NCBI GenBank assembly: GCA_963728545.1
Contig: CAVSKO010000002.1
Coordinates: forward strand, 930,001-994,000
Source: DASUNP01 sp963728545
GTDB lineage: Bacteria > Acidobacteriota > Blastocatellia > UBA7656
Length of the DNA: 64,000 nt
Direction of reading: 5' to 3'
Below the pieces are notes generated by a model that was not told where the DNA came from, did not search any database, and was given only the letters and a program-made list of their open reading frames with translations. Made by a program: the position numbers and the translations under genes. Shown here one piece after another: positions 43,649-53,087 of the stretch. Position 1 is the stretch's first letter, and each line of letters begins with the position of its first letter.

Positions 43649-45787
43649 TCATTTTCCCGCTTGCGCGCTCGATGCCCGCTTTAAGACTTTCTTAGCCGTG
43701 ACGTGTTTCATCAACTCGGCGCGGTCCAGGAAGTATGTCGAGGCGGCTTTGCTCTTGCTAAAAAGCTTTTCAGCCTGATCGTCCCAGTGGCCGCTCTCTT
43801 TGTCATCGCTCTCGCCGAGCGGGATCACCTGATACGATTTAGGAGGGTTTGAAAGGATGACTATCGTCGGCATCGTCTGGCCGCCGCGCCCGACCATCTC
43901 TTTGCCGACAGGCGCGAAGCTGATAGCTCGCGGCGTCGCCATCGCGACACTGTTCTCGCCGCCGTTGAGCGAGCCGCCCCCGACGGGCCAGGTCTTCGCT
44001 CCGCCCTGGCGGCCTACGCGAAAGTACCTGCCGTAAGGAACTCTCAGCCCGTCGAATTTCGATTTCAGCCATTCGGCCGCTTTCCCGACCGCGCCGATTA
44101 ACTGCTCGTCAGACACGCTAGCCGGAGGGTCAACGGCCTTCGCGAGGTCTGTGCCAAGCCCTTTCTTGAACGCATAGAAAGCGAGCGCGCCTTCCGATTC
44201 GGCTTCGCTTCGACGGTTCCATTTCTGTATCAGATCGTATACCTGGCCCGCGTCTGCCGTCCTTGAACTGTCGGGCGCTTTTTCCCATGCCTGTTTCAAC
44301 CGGGCTTGCCATAGCTCGGCGTGGTAGACCTGCGGGTTGAAAGCGATATCTATAGCTTGATCGATAGTGACCTTGTTTGCGGCGTCGAGCAGGTCAGTCA
44401 TCATCTCGGCTCGCTGGTGGCGCGGCGCTTCGCGGGTGGCGTTGTAGATGTAAGGACGCTCGGAAAACTTTTCAGGCGTGAGCGGGCTGTCTTTCATCAT
44501 CCCAAAAGGTGTGACGTTGCAGTTGTGCATATAGCCGCCGGGCGGATTTGTGATCTGAGCAAGATCGGTGAGCGGATGAATCCCCTGCCATTCGGTCGCC
44601 GATGTATTGCCCGGAATCGGGCGGCTGGGATCAACGCCTTTAGCTCTTATCGGCACGCGCCCGTTGCGAACATAATAGATGTCGCCTTGAACAGTTCCGA
44701 TCATTACGTTCTGTGACATCAACTGCAACCGCGAGAGCGCGCGTTTCACCTCTTCCAGGTTGCGCGCCATCATCATCTCGTAAATCTGGTCGGTCAGCCC
44801 AACCTCTTCCGCATAAGGGATCGCCATCGAGTAAGCCTTTGCGCCCTTGCGAGCGACTACGGGGCCGTGATGCGTGTAATCGATTTCGACTTCTCGCCAA
44901 TCAACCTTCTCGCCGTTCTTAACGCCGATCTTCTGTTTGCGGACCACCATATCGCGCCATTTACCGTCATAGCGATACTGGCGCGGGTTATCAGGGTTGA
45001 TCTCTTCTTCGTAAATGTCCGACGTGTCAGGCCCGCCCGTCGTCATAGCTACGGATGCATAACGGCTATGGCCGAGGCTAGGGAAAGGGACGCCCAGGAT
45101 GGAAGCGCCCGCGACGTTAAAATCTCCGGCGTAGATTCTCACCTGATAAAACCGAAACTCTCCGTACCAGCTCAGGTGCGGATCGATGACGGCGACAGGC
45201 GCGCGCATCACTGTGCGAGACGGAGCTATCAGCATCTGGTTTGACCCGCGATAAGCGACCGGGTCGAGGGGAATTCCCCCGCGTTGAAGATCGCCCGCAG
45301 CCTCGCCCAGCGGCCACCCGAATATGATGTAACGCGAGAGCGCGATGACTTGCCAGGGCTGTATCTCTTGCGCCCAGGCAGGCACCTTCTCCGGGTGCTC
45401 TTTCATAAAAAGCTTGATGCCTTCTTGATACGCTTCGATCGCGGCGCGCAACCGAGGGTTGACCTGCCCATATTTTTCGCGGCTGATCTCTTCGTGACGC
45501 CACATGCGCTGAATATAGTCGTTTCGATAATTATCCGGGCCAAAGACTTCCGACATCGTGCCCGTTGCCCTCCGATAATTCTTGAGCAGTTCTTCGAGCC
45601 GGTCTTCGGCCTGCGCGTACCCGACCGCGAAAGCCGCCGATTCGAGCGTGCGAGCAAAGACGTGCGGGATGCCGTACTCGTCGCGGTAGATAGTCGGCTC
45701 ATCGTTTGCGGCTTTGCCTGTGAAAGACTCGGCCCCGAACGGCACAAACATCGAAATGGCGATGACTAAAAGAATGGCTTTCTTCAC
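43649..45787 (-). CDS. Penicillin acylase-type N-terminal nucleophile hydrolase
   Basis: A 712-residue exported precursor (signal KAILLVIAISMFVPFG). After a ~180-residue chain comes the autocleavage site YRG-SNQ: Ser182 would be the nucleophile and N-terminus of the large subunit; then VIDPHLSW, GVPFPSLGHSRYASVAMT, and HGPVVARKG, all typical. Family members hydrolyse amides such as penicillins, acyl-homoserine lactones or cyclic lipopeptides. Substrate cannot be read here. Starts at GTG with AAAGGAG 8 bases upstream. Divergent from the crotonase gene. Confidence 0.9.
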   Translation of the reverse strand: MKKAILLVIAISMFVPFGAESFTGKAANDEPTIYRDEYGIPHVFARTLESAAFAVGYAQAEDRLEELLKNYRRATGTMSEVFGPDNYRNDYIQRMWRHEEISREKYGQVNPRLRAAIEAYQEGIKLFMKEHPEKVPAWAQEIQPWQVIALSRYIIFGWPLGEAAGDLQRGGIPLDPVAYRGSNQMLIAPSRTVMRAPVAVIDPHLSWYGEFRFYQVRIYAGDFNVAGASILGVPFPSLGHSRYASVAMTTGGPDTSDIYEEEINPDNPRQYRYDGKWRDMVVRKQKIGVKNGEKVDWREVEIDYTHHGPVVARKGAKAYSMAIPYAEEVGLTDQIYEMMMARNLEEVKRALSRLQLMSQNVMIGTVQGDIYYVRNGRVPIRAKGVDPSRPIPGNTSATEWQGIHPLTDLAQITNPPGGYMHNCNVTPFGMMKDSPLTPEKFSERPYIYNATREAPRHQRAEMMTDLLDAANKVTIDQAIDIAFNPQVYHAELWQARLKQAWEKAPDSSRTADAGQVYDLIQKWNRRSEAESEGALAFYAFKKGLGTDLAKAVDPPASVSDEQLIGAVGKAAEWLKSKFDGLRVPYGRYFRVGRQGGAKTWPVGGGSLNGGENSVAMATPRAISFAPVGKEMVGRGGQTMPTIVILSNPPKSYQVIPLGESDDKESGHWDDQAEKLFSKSKAASTYFLDRAELMKHVTAKKVLKRASSAQAGK

Positions 45788-45924
45788 GGTCGCGCTCCTT
45801 TGTTGAAATTGAGAGTTGAGAGTCTTTCATTATCACACTCGCGCCCTCGTTGCAAAACTTTCTGCTTTGTTAGAGAATTAACGCCACTCGCAATCTCGAA
45901 TATCAATCGCGAAAGGAATAACTG

Positions 45925-46713
45925 ATGGCCCCGAGTGAAAAGCTCCTGGTGACGCTCGAAAATGGAATCAAGCGGATAACGATCAACCGGCCCGAGCGGC
46001 GTAACTCTGTCGATACGGAAACGACCGTGCTGTTGCACGAAGAGATTCAACGGTCTGCCGAAGATGCGAGCCGCGTGCTGATACTCACAGGGGCGGGCGA
46101 CGCATTCTGCGCAGGCGCGGACCTTCAAGCGACGAGCGAGGCGGATATAAAAAACTTTGACGTGACCTCGGCCTTGCGCTCGCGCACAAATCCTACGATT
46201 GTCGCTATGCGGCGGCTGTCGAAACCGATCATCGCTCGCGTGCACGGCCCGGCGGTGGGCGTGGGGTGCAATTACGCGCTGGCCTGCGACATGATTATTG
46301 CTTCGGATCAAGCGAAATTCGGACAGGTCTTCGTCAAGATCGGTTTGATGCCCGACGGCGGCTCTACTTACTTTTTGCCGCGCATAGTCGGCTACGCAAA
46401 AGCATTCGAGTTGATGGCGACGGGCGAGTTGATAAGCGCGCAAGATGCGCTTGCGCTCGGAATAATTAATCGAGTCGTCGCGGTCGAAGAGCTTGACCAA
46501 ACAGTTGACGGCCTCGCCGCGCGGCTCGCCGCAGCGCCCGGAATCGCGCTCGCAAAGATCAAAGAAGGGCTGAATCACGGAGAAACCGGGGACCTTCAAA
46601 GCTCGCTGGAATTCGAGGCAGTCAATCAGCAAGCCTGTTTTCACTCTGACGATTTCGTCGAAGGGGTCAAAGCATTTCTCGAAAAACGTAAGCCCAACTT
46701 TCAAGGCAAATGA
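45925..46713 (+). CDS. Enoyl-CoA hydratase/isomerase (crotonase) family
   Basis: A 262-residue crotonase-fold enzyme acting on acyl-CoA. It has FCAGADLQATS (first oxyanion-hole strand), GPAVGVGCNYALACDMIIAS (second), and GLMPDGGSTYFLPRIVG, with Asp/Gly instead of a catalytic Glu at the second position (GLMPDGG), the pattern common to many paaG- or caiD-like enzymes. The exact reaction is open. ATG follows AAAGGAATAACTG. Alone on its strand before the cytochrome gene. Confidence 0.9.
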   Translation: MAPSEKLLVTLENGIKRITINRPERRNSVDTETTVLLHEEIQRSAEDASRVLILTGAGDAFCAGADLQATSEADIKNFDVTSALRSRTNPTIVAMRRLSKPIIARVHGPAVGVGCNYALACDMIIASDQAKFGQVFVKIGLMPDGGSTYFLPRIVGYAKAFELMATGELISAQDALALGIINRVVAVEELDQTVDGLAARLAAAPGIALAKIKEGLNHGETGDLQSSLEFEAVNQQACFHSDDFVEGVKAFLEKRKPNFQGK

Positions 46714-46760
46714 GAGAGTTGATTCAATCTGAGCGCGAGTTGTAGTTGCTCAAATCGAAT

Positions 46761-47513
46761 ATGCCAGTGCGGAGAAAAATTCAGATAATTGCAACGCTCT
46801 CTCTCATCATCGCTTTCGCCTCGTGGATTGCAGCCGGGCGGGCCGCAGCGAAAGAAAGCGATAAGCGGGCGGGCGGCCTGGCGCAGCAAGCAGACAATTG
46901 CAGCGCCTGTCACCAGAAAAACGGAGATCAAGCAGTCACCCTTTTTGCGCGCAGCACGCACGCGCGCTCAGGTATTACGTGCAATCGCTGTCACGGCGGC
47001 GACCCGCTGGCGACAGAAAAAGAGACGGCGCACGGCGGGCGGTTCATCGGCAAACCCACGAGCAACGATACGCTCGCGATGTGCGGCTCGTGTCACCGCT
47101 CGCAGATCGCGGCGTTTCGGACAAGCAGGCATTTTCCCGAACGCCGTGGCGTTGCTCGCGTCGATTGCGCCGGGTGTCACGGCGCCCATCTGGTCGGAGC
47201 GCAATCCGATAACTTCAGCTTCGCTTATTATTGCGCGGGCTGTCACGGGCTTGAGTACTTGCCGGAGCTGCCGGGTGATCTTTTAAAGGTGCTCGCAGTC
47301 GCAGACGATTCTCGGCGCATCGCGCGTGAAGAGGCTGGCTTCAAGCCTTCGGACGAGGTCATCAACCGGCGGAAAGATATTCGTCATTTGATAGGAGAGA
47401 TAGTCCACCCGACAAACTTGCAAGCCGGACACGACAAGGTTGTAGAGATCGTCAAGCTCGGCGACGAGATAAAACGGATCGCCGAGCAGGAGAAGCGGAA
47501 GTCGAACAGGTGA
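46761..47513 (+). CDS. Penta-heme cytochrome c
   Basis: A ~250-residue exported cytochrome (signal KIQIIATLSLIIAFASWIAA) with five CxxCH sites in order: CSACH, CNRCH, CGSCH, CAGCH, CAGCH. Several His-rich stretches could supply distal ligands. Such proteins carry electrons in the periplasm. ATG 46761 is chosen over TTG 46746, although neither has a good ribosome site. It may be in one transcript with the MFS gene, 38 bases on. Confidence 0.8.
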   Translation: MPVRRKIQIIATLSLIIAFASWIAAGRAAAKESDKRAGGLAQQADNCSACHQKNGDQAVTLFARSTHARSGITCNRCHGGDPLATEKETAHGGRFIGKPTSNDTLAMCGSCHRSQIAAFRTSRHFPERRGVARVDCAGCHGAHLVGAQSDNFSFAYYCAGCHGLEYLPELPGDLLKVLAVADDSRRIAREEAGFKPSDEVINRRKDIRHLIGEIVHPTNLQAGHDKVVEIVKLGDEIKRIAEQEKRKSNR

Positions 47514-47551
47514 GACTGTTGGAATTAATTTCCCATCTACGAGGTGAATGA

Positions 47552-48940
47552 ATGAAAGAGCGATCAATGGCATATTATGCCCTCGCCGTGTTGTTTGCGA
47601 TCAATACTATGAATTTCTTTGACCGGCAGATACTCGGCGCGATAGCCGAACCCATTCGCCGCGAGTGGGAGTTGAGTGACAGCGCTATAGGCGCGCTCGG
47701 CACAGCCTTCACGCTTCTCTACGCGGTCGTGGGCGTTCCGCTCGGGCGTTTGACCGACAGAAGCGTGCGGACGCGGATTCTGGCGGTGGGGGTCTTTGTG
47801 TGGAGCTTGATGACGGCGGCTTCGGGGCTCGCCCGGAATTACGCTCAGCTTTTCGCGCTGCGCTTGGGGGTGGGCGTGGGCGAAGCGGCTTGCGCGCCTG
47901 CTGGAAACTCGCTCATCGGGGATATGTTCGCGGCCAGTAAACGCGCAAAAGCAATCTCTATTTTTATGATGGGTCTTCCGATAGGCATAGCGTTGAGCTA
48001 TTACGTGAGCGGGACCGTAGCACATGCTTATGGCTGGCGGGCCGCGTTTTATGTAGCGGGACTCCCCGGCCTCCTCTGCACGCTCGCAATCCTGTTTCTG
48101 CGCGAGCCTAAACGGGGGGCGACCGAAGTTCACAACATCGGCGCAATGAAGCGCGAAGGCTCGCCCTACAAACTTGTGCTTTCGATCCCTACGATGTGGT
48201 GGCTGATCGCGTCCGGCGCGCTGCACAACTTTAATATGTATGCCATCGGCTCTTTCCTCTCCCCATTCCTCACGCGTTACCATTACGCGGACCTGGCGCT
48301 GGGAGAAGCCACGCGCCAGGCGGGATTCGTTTCGATGTTCGTCAACGGGTTATCAGGCATTCCCGGATTGTTGCTCGGCGGGATTATAGGCGACGCGATT
48401 ATGAGGCAGCGTGCTAACGGCAGGCTGCTGGTCGGAGCGATTGCAATTCTTATCTCAGCGCCGCTACATTATCTTGCGCTAGGCCGCCCGCCCGGCGATG
48501 TCACGGGCTTTGCGGTGCTGATGGGGTTGGGAGTCGCCGTCATGTACGCTTATTACTCTACGGTCTACTCGACCATACAGGACGTTATCGAGCCTTCTCT
48601 GCGCGGCACGGCGATGGCCCTTTATTTCTTCGCGATGTATGTTCTGGGCGCATCGCTCGGCCCGGTTGGGACAGGCTTTCTAAGCGATTATTTCTTTAAG
48701 CAGGCTTCGGGGGGAAAGGCTCTGGAGTTGATGTCCCCGACAGAGATCGCCCTGTTTCGCGCCGAGGGTCTGCACTCTGCGATGTACGTCATACCGATTC
48801 TGGGAGCTTTGTTGACGCTCGTTCTTTTTGCAGGGTCGCGCACAGTAACCAAAGACATGGAGAAGCTGCAACGATGGATGCGAGAGTCCGCCGCTAAAGC
48901 TGACGTTGCGGAAGCGGTAAAGGTTGAAGCTGCGAAGTAA
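47552..48940 (+). CDS. MFS transporter, Spinster-like
   Basis: A 462-residue, 12-helix major facilitator protein. It opens YYALAVLFAINTMNFFDRQILGAIAEPI, close to the Spinster/sugar-phosphate-type subgroup (NYxDR motif in helix 1, here NFFDRQ), has GVPLGRLTDRSVRTRIL in loop 2-3, and ends in a basic, Ala-rich tail. Substrate unknown; bacterial members often move lipids, aromatic acids or sugars. The gene precedes the beta-propeller gene by 9 bases, so the two are likely co-transcribed. Confidence 0.85.
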   Translation: MKERSMAYYALAVLFAINTMNFFDRQILGAIAEPIRREWELSDSAIGALGTAFTLLYAVVGVPLGRLTDRSVRTRILAVGVFVWSLMTAASGLARNYAQLFALRLGVGVGEAACAPAGNSLIGDMFAASKRAKAISIFMMGLPIGIALSYYVSGTVAHAYGWRAAFYVAGLPGLLCTLAILFLREPKRGATEVHNIGAMKREGSPYKLVLSIPTMWWLIASGALHNFNMYAIGSFLSPFLTRYHYADLALGEATRQAGFVSMFVNGLSGIPGLLLGGIIGDAIMRQRANGRLLVGAIAILISAPLHYLALGRPPGDVTGFAVLMGLGVAVMYAYYSTVYSTIQDVIEPSLRGTAMALYFFAMYVLGASLGPVGTGFLSDYFFKQASGGKALELMSPTEIALFRAEGLHSAMYVIPILGALLTLVLFAGSRTVTKDMEKLQRWMRESAAKADVAEAVKVEAAK

Positions 48941-48949
48941 GAGCGGAAG

Positions 48950-51613
48950 ATGAACACAAGCAATTCAAAAAATATTCGTGCAGGATTGCCGCGCATTCTT
49001 GTGGTCTTTTTTTGTATTACCACGATCATAAACGCGCAATTCCTGACCGCGACAAAGAAGTCAGATCCGGCGAATCTACCGCCCGCGCTTTTACCGGTTG
49101 AGCAGTCAGCGGCTGATCTGGATTTCGACGAGGAGAGGGCTGATCGAGAGTTAATCGAAGACCCGGAAGGGCGCGGCGATTGGTTCTATTCACAGCGCGC
49201 CTATCCTTTTGACGAATTGCCTGCAAACGCCCGCCAATCGGCATGGGAATTGGTTTCGAGACGTGGCATAGAGTTGGAAGCGATCACCACGGCGGATACA
49301 AAAACCTGGCAGCCTATAGGCCCCGCGCCGACGCTACCCGGCTTTGGCAACTGGGGCGTTACAGCCGGTCGTATCAACGCGATTGCCGTGTCTCCTTCAA
49401 GCTCGCAGATAGTTCTCATCGGAAGCTCGACGGGCGGAATATGGCGATCAAACAACGCCGGGGCAAGCTTCTCGCCTGTGACCGACGGTGAGGTCGATCT
49501 CGCCGTCGGGTCAATCGTCTTCGCTCCAAGCAATCCCACGGTCGTCTATGCCGGGATGGGCGATCCGAAATTAGGTTATCTCGGAAGCGGCGTTTTGAAA
49601 TCGACTAACAGCGGGAGCACGTGGACCAAGGTCAGCAACAACACGCTTCCCTCCCCCGGCACCGTCGCCAAAATTGAAGTCGATCCGGCGAACGCGGACC
49701 GAGTTTATGTCGCTCAATACACCCGCCTGTCGGCGGAGAAAATAATCTCAAGCGGATTTTATAGATCAACCGACGGCGGCGTAAACTGGGCCCGAACGCT
49801 TGCCGGAGCGGCGCGCGACATCGCGATCAGCCCAGCCGACCGGCAGACTCTTTTTGTCGGAGTGATCCCGCGCCCCGACATGACCGAGCCTCTTGCTTCG
49901 CAGGGGCTGCACCGCTCTACCGATGGCGGCAACACGTGGGCCAATGTCTATCCGGTAAATTATGACACGGTCTTTAGGAGAGATGTAAAAGTCGCAGTCA
50001 CCCCGGCGCGGCCTCAAGCCGTGTACGTATACACGGGTGGATTCCTGGGCAGTAACTTTTCGGCCCGCCTCTCAGCAAGCACGAATAACGGTACTACGTG
50101 GTCTGACCTCAATGTGGACTTCGATACGGCGCAGATGGGCTATAACACATACGTTGTTGCGGACCCTCGCAACGCCGACACGCTTTACATCGGGTCGCGC
50201 GATGTTTACCGGAGCCAGGACGGCGGCCAAAACTGGGTGAATTTGACGAGGAACTTTTCTCGCGGCCCCGATTTCTATGAATACACACCGACGATAGCAT
50301 CGTCGCATCCCGACCAGCACGCCTTTGCTATTTCTCCGGCGAACGCGAACGACATATACATAGGCAATGACGGCGGCCTCTCAAAATCAACCAACAGGGG
50401 AGCTACATTTCAATCCTTGAACTCGACCTTGTCGCTCACGCAGTTCGTGGGCATCGCATTACATCCTACCGATCCGCAAATCACTTACGGCGGCACGCAG
50501 GACAACGGGACGCAAATTCGCCTGTCTAATTCAAAGCAATGGTTCGAATTTGCTCCGGGCGACGGCGGGCGCTGCGTCATCAACCCGCAGGACCCGAGCG
50601 TGGTATTTACGAATTATTTTGGAGGGAACCTCTACCGCTACAGCGACAACGGCAGGTCATACGAAACACAGATTGCTTTTTCAAGCACTTTTGGAGAATT
50701 CGGGAATTCTCCGCGCATAGCTTTTTATCCGCCTTTCGTCGGCAACGGCGTAGACCAGACGATCTACGTAGGGACCTATCAATTATTCCTCAGCACGGAC
50801 CGGGGCGATTCCTGGTTTCCGCCCGGCGGTGAGTTCGACCAGACCAAAGGAGTGACTGAAAAAGGCACCGACATTTTATCGGCCATCGGAGTCAGCCGCT
50901 CGAACACAAATATCATTTACACAGGCTCGGCGCAGGGACGCGCGATGAGAAGCACAGACGCGGGCGCAACCTGGAGTGACATCACCAACGGGTTGCCCGA
51001 CCGCTTTATTTCAAACATAGTCGTAGACTACACCGACCCTGCTAAGGCATATCTTTCGGTTTCCGGTTTTCGATCAAGCCACGTCTTTAAGACTACGAAT
51101 GCGGGAGCGACCTGGGCGGACGCGAGCACGGGACTTCCCGACATCCCAGTCAACGCCTTGCTGATCGATCCGCTCGACCCTGAAAAGCTTTACGCCGGAA
51201 CGGACATCGGCGTCTTTCGATCCAAGAATAGCGGCGGCGGCTGGGCCTCGTTTAACACCGGAATGCCGCCGGTTGTGATCACAGGGTTCGCAGCCCAGGC
51301 GAGCGGGCTGATTCAGGTCTCTACTTATGGACGCGGGGCGTTCGAGATCACCTCGGAAGATGACCGCCCGTTTATAAGCTCGGCGTCGTGGGACGGCAAA
51401 AAGAAACTATCGATCTCAGGGTTGAGATTTGGCTCCACGCCAAAGGTCATAATAAACGACGTAGACAAGAGCAGCCGCATAAGCGCCTTCTCTGAAACAT
51501 CGATCAAATTCAAAGGCAAGGCCGCCAAGCTCGGGCTCAAGACGGGTGATAACACGATTCAGGTTATCGGGGAGTCGGGCGACCAGTCGAACATCGTCGT
51601 CATCAGGCTTTGA
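48950..51613 (+). CDS. Secreted BNR/sortilin-type beta-propeller protein with C-terminal IPT-like domain
   Basis: An 887-residue exported protein (signal AGLPRILVVFFCITTIINAQ). It holds many BNR/Asp-box type repeats, for example GIWRSNNAGASF, GVLKSTNSGSTWTKVSN, GFYRSTDGGVNWARTLA and GIYRS-like units, covering ~130-760, the pattern of a large propeller as in sortilin or xyloglucanases. The last ~85 residues (PKVIINDVDKSS, TIQVIGESGDQSNIVVI) look like an IPT/TIG domain. No catalytic pair of a glycosidase is evident. Probably a binding or structural surface protein. Confidence 0.8.
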   Translation: MNTSNSKNIRAGLPRILVVFFCITTIINAQFLTATKKSDPANLPPALLPVEQSAADLDFDEERADRELIEDPEGRGDWFYSQRAYPFDELPANARQSAWELVSRRGIELEAITTADTKTWQPIGPAPTLPGFGNWGVTAGRINAIAVSPSSSQIVLIGSSTGGIWRSNNAGASFSPVTDGEVDLAVGSIVFAPSNPTVVYAGMGDPKLGYLGSGVLKSTNSGSTWTKVSNNTLPSPGTVAKIEVDPANADRVYVAQYTRLSAEKIISSGFYRSTDGGVNWARTLAGAARDIAISPADRQTLFVGVIPRPDMTEPLASQGLHRSTDGGNTWANVYPVNYDTVFRRDVKVAVTPARPQAVYVYTGGFLGSNFSARLSASTNNGTTWSDLNVDFDTAQMGYNTYVVADPRNADTLYIGSRDVYRSQDGGQNWVNLTRNFSRGPDFYEYTPTIASSHPDQHAFAISPANANDIYIGNDGGLSKSTNRGATFQSLNSTLSLTQFVGIALHPTDPQITYGGTQDNGTQIRLSNSKQWFEFAPGDGGRCVINPQDPSVVFTNYFGGNLYRYSDNGRSYETQIAFSSTFGEFGNSPRIAFYPPFVGNGVDQTIYVGTYQLFLSTDRGDSWFPPGGEFDQTKGVTEKGTDILSAIGVSRSNTNIIYTGSAQGRAMRSTDAGATWSDITNGLPDRFISNIVVDYTDPAKAYLSVSGFRSSHVFKTTNAGATWADASTGLPDIPVNALLIDPLDPEKLYAGTDIGVFRSKNSGGGWASFNTGMPPVVITGFAAQASGLIQVSTYGRGAFEITSEDDRPFISSASWDGKKKLSISGLRFGSTPKVIINDVDKSSRISAFSETSIKFKGKAAKLGLKTGDNTIQVIGESGDQSNIVVIRL

Positions 51614-51638
51614 GACAAAGAGGCTATTCATTCTCATC

Positions 51639-51822
51639 AATCGCTCTGGAAGAGCGATTGATATTAGCCGGTGGTGAAGCCACCGGATTGATCTACCTGA
51701 CCGCGCGCCCTGGAAGGGCGCAGGACGTTGATTTGATCCTGCGCCCTTCCAGGGCGCGCGTGTTTTATCTGTAATGTCCGGTGGCTTCACCACCGGCTAA
51801 TGCCCGCTCGCCCCTCCGGGGC
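51639..51822. repeat. Cassette of nested palindromes (REP-like)
   Basis: It contains a small hairpin (AATCGCTCTGGAAGAGCGATT ends, 51639-51659), two mirror-image copies of CCGGTGGTGAAGCCACCGG (51668-51686 and 51778-51796), an inner inverted repeat around 51702-51760 built on CGCGCCCTGGAAGGGCGCAGG, and a CCCCTCCGGGG unit (about 51810-51821). The outer arms 51664-51687 and 51777-51800 are exact complements. It lies after the propeller gene. Confidence 0.9.
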
Positions 51823-51933
51823 AGTGAATAATTCGTTGCTTATGAAAATGAATAGACTTTGTCCTGTTGCTTTTTTCAATTGAGAAATGAATCTATAATT
51901 GAATCTGGCTCAAAGTTCAACCGGGAGTATTTT

Positions 51934-53070
51934 ATGCTGCGTGGCTTATTAATTGTCTTTATAACTTTGTCTCCGGCTGTAACGGTTTTTCAAACATCTG
52001 TTGCTGCGTATCAAGAGACGGTTGTTTACACCTGCCCGATGCACCCCGAAGTTCAATCTTCGATTGAAGGCATCTGCCCCAAATGCCAGATGAAGCTTGT
52101 TGTCCAGGCTCCTGCGAAAAAGGATAAAGCGGCGGAAGAGACTGCCGAAGCTTACACCTGTCCTATGCACCTTGAGATACGGACCAGCGCGCCCGGCAAA
52201 TGCCCCAAGTGCGATATGCCGCTGGTAGCGGCCAACCCTGCTATTAGCGAGGAGTTCAATCTCAGAATGGAAACCGCTCCCGCGATGCCGAAGGCGGGCG
52301 AGAAAGTTCGGCTGCGATTTCTGGTTAATGATCCGCGCACCGGAACGCAGGTGAAACAGTTCCAGCTCATGCACGATAAGCTTTTTCATCTCTTCGTCAT
52401 CAGCCAGGATATGAAACGGTTTCAACACATCCACCCGCAGCTAGAATCCGACGGCAGTTTTTCGATCGAGACACTGCTGCCTGATCCCGGCAACTATAAA
52501 ATCTATTGCGATATTTACCCAAGCGAAGGAGTGCCGCAGGTGATTCAGCGCAACCTGACGACCGCCGGGTACACTCCCGATCTATTAAGCTCGCAAGCGC
52601 GTCTTGTGCCCGACTCATCGCTCACAAAGATCGGCGACGCGGTGAAGGTAGCGCCTGAAAACGCCGACAGGCTCGGCGTCGATTATGCGACGCTACCGGC
52701 AGGCCCCGTTAATTCGATCAAGGTGGAATTGAAGCTTGAGCCTTCGGAGATAATTGCGGGGCGACCCGTCACGCTCAAATACAATCTTACGGACGCAAAG
52801 ACGGGCGAGCCTGTTCAGGACCTTGCGCCGTACCTTTCCGCGTGGGGGCACACTCTTATACTGAGCGAAGATCAATCCGATTATGTTCATTCGCACCCGG
52901 CGGAGACGGTCCCTACGGACGTTGAGCGGTCCAAGCTGCGAGGCGGCCCGGCCGTCACATTCGAGGCATTATTTCCGCGACCGGGCAACTACCGCATCTG
53001 GACACAGTTTCTGCGCGGGAATGCGATCATAACTGTTTCGTTTGATGTTAAAGCGAAGCGGCTTCAATAG
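51934..53070 (+). CDS. Heavy-metal-binding-domain protein, efflux-associated type
   Basis: A ~378-residue exported protein (signal LRGLLIVFITLSPAVTVF). Residues ~30-105 hold two copies of the metal-binding motif YTCPMHPEVQSS...CPKCQMKL and YTCPMHLEIRTS...CPKCDMPL, the pattern found on copper/silver efflux and Cus proteins. The rest is beta-sandwich-like (FRLRFLVNDPRTG; PGNYKIYCDIYP; HTLILSEDQSDYVHSHPAE), with two related halves. It may bind copper in the periplasm. ATG 51934 follows GGGAG, which is why the upstream in-frame start is dropped. Confidence 0.8.
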   Translation: MLRGLLIVFITLSPAVTVFQTSVAAYQETVVYTCPMHPEVQSSIEGICPKCQMKLVVQAPAKKDKAAEETAEAYTCPMHLEIRTSAPGKCPKCDMPLVAANPAISEEFNLRMETAPAMPKAGEKVRLRFLVNDPRTGTQVKQFQLMHDKLFHLFVISQDMKRFQHIHPQLESDGSFSIETLLPDPGNYKIYCDIYPSEGVPQVIQRNLTTAGYTPDLLSSQARLVPDSSLTKIGDAVKVAPENADRLGVDYATLPAGPVNSIKVELKLEPSEIIAGRPVTLKYNLTDAKTGEPVQDLAPYLSAWGHTLILSEDQSDYVHSHPAETVPTDVERSKLRGGPAVTFEALFPRPGNYRIWTQFLRGNAIITVSFDVKAKRLQ

Positions 53071-53087
53071 GCGGGTGAGAGACCGGC

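Noticed and set aside
45784..46704. 306-residue minus-strand frame
   Set aside because: Antisense to the crotonase gene, which has all family motifs and a good ribosome site.
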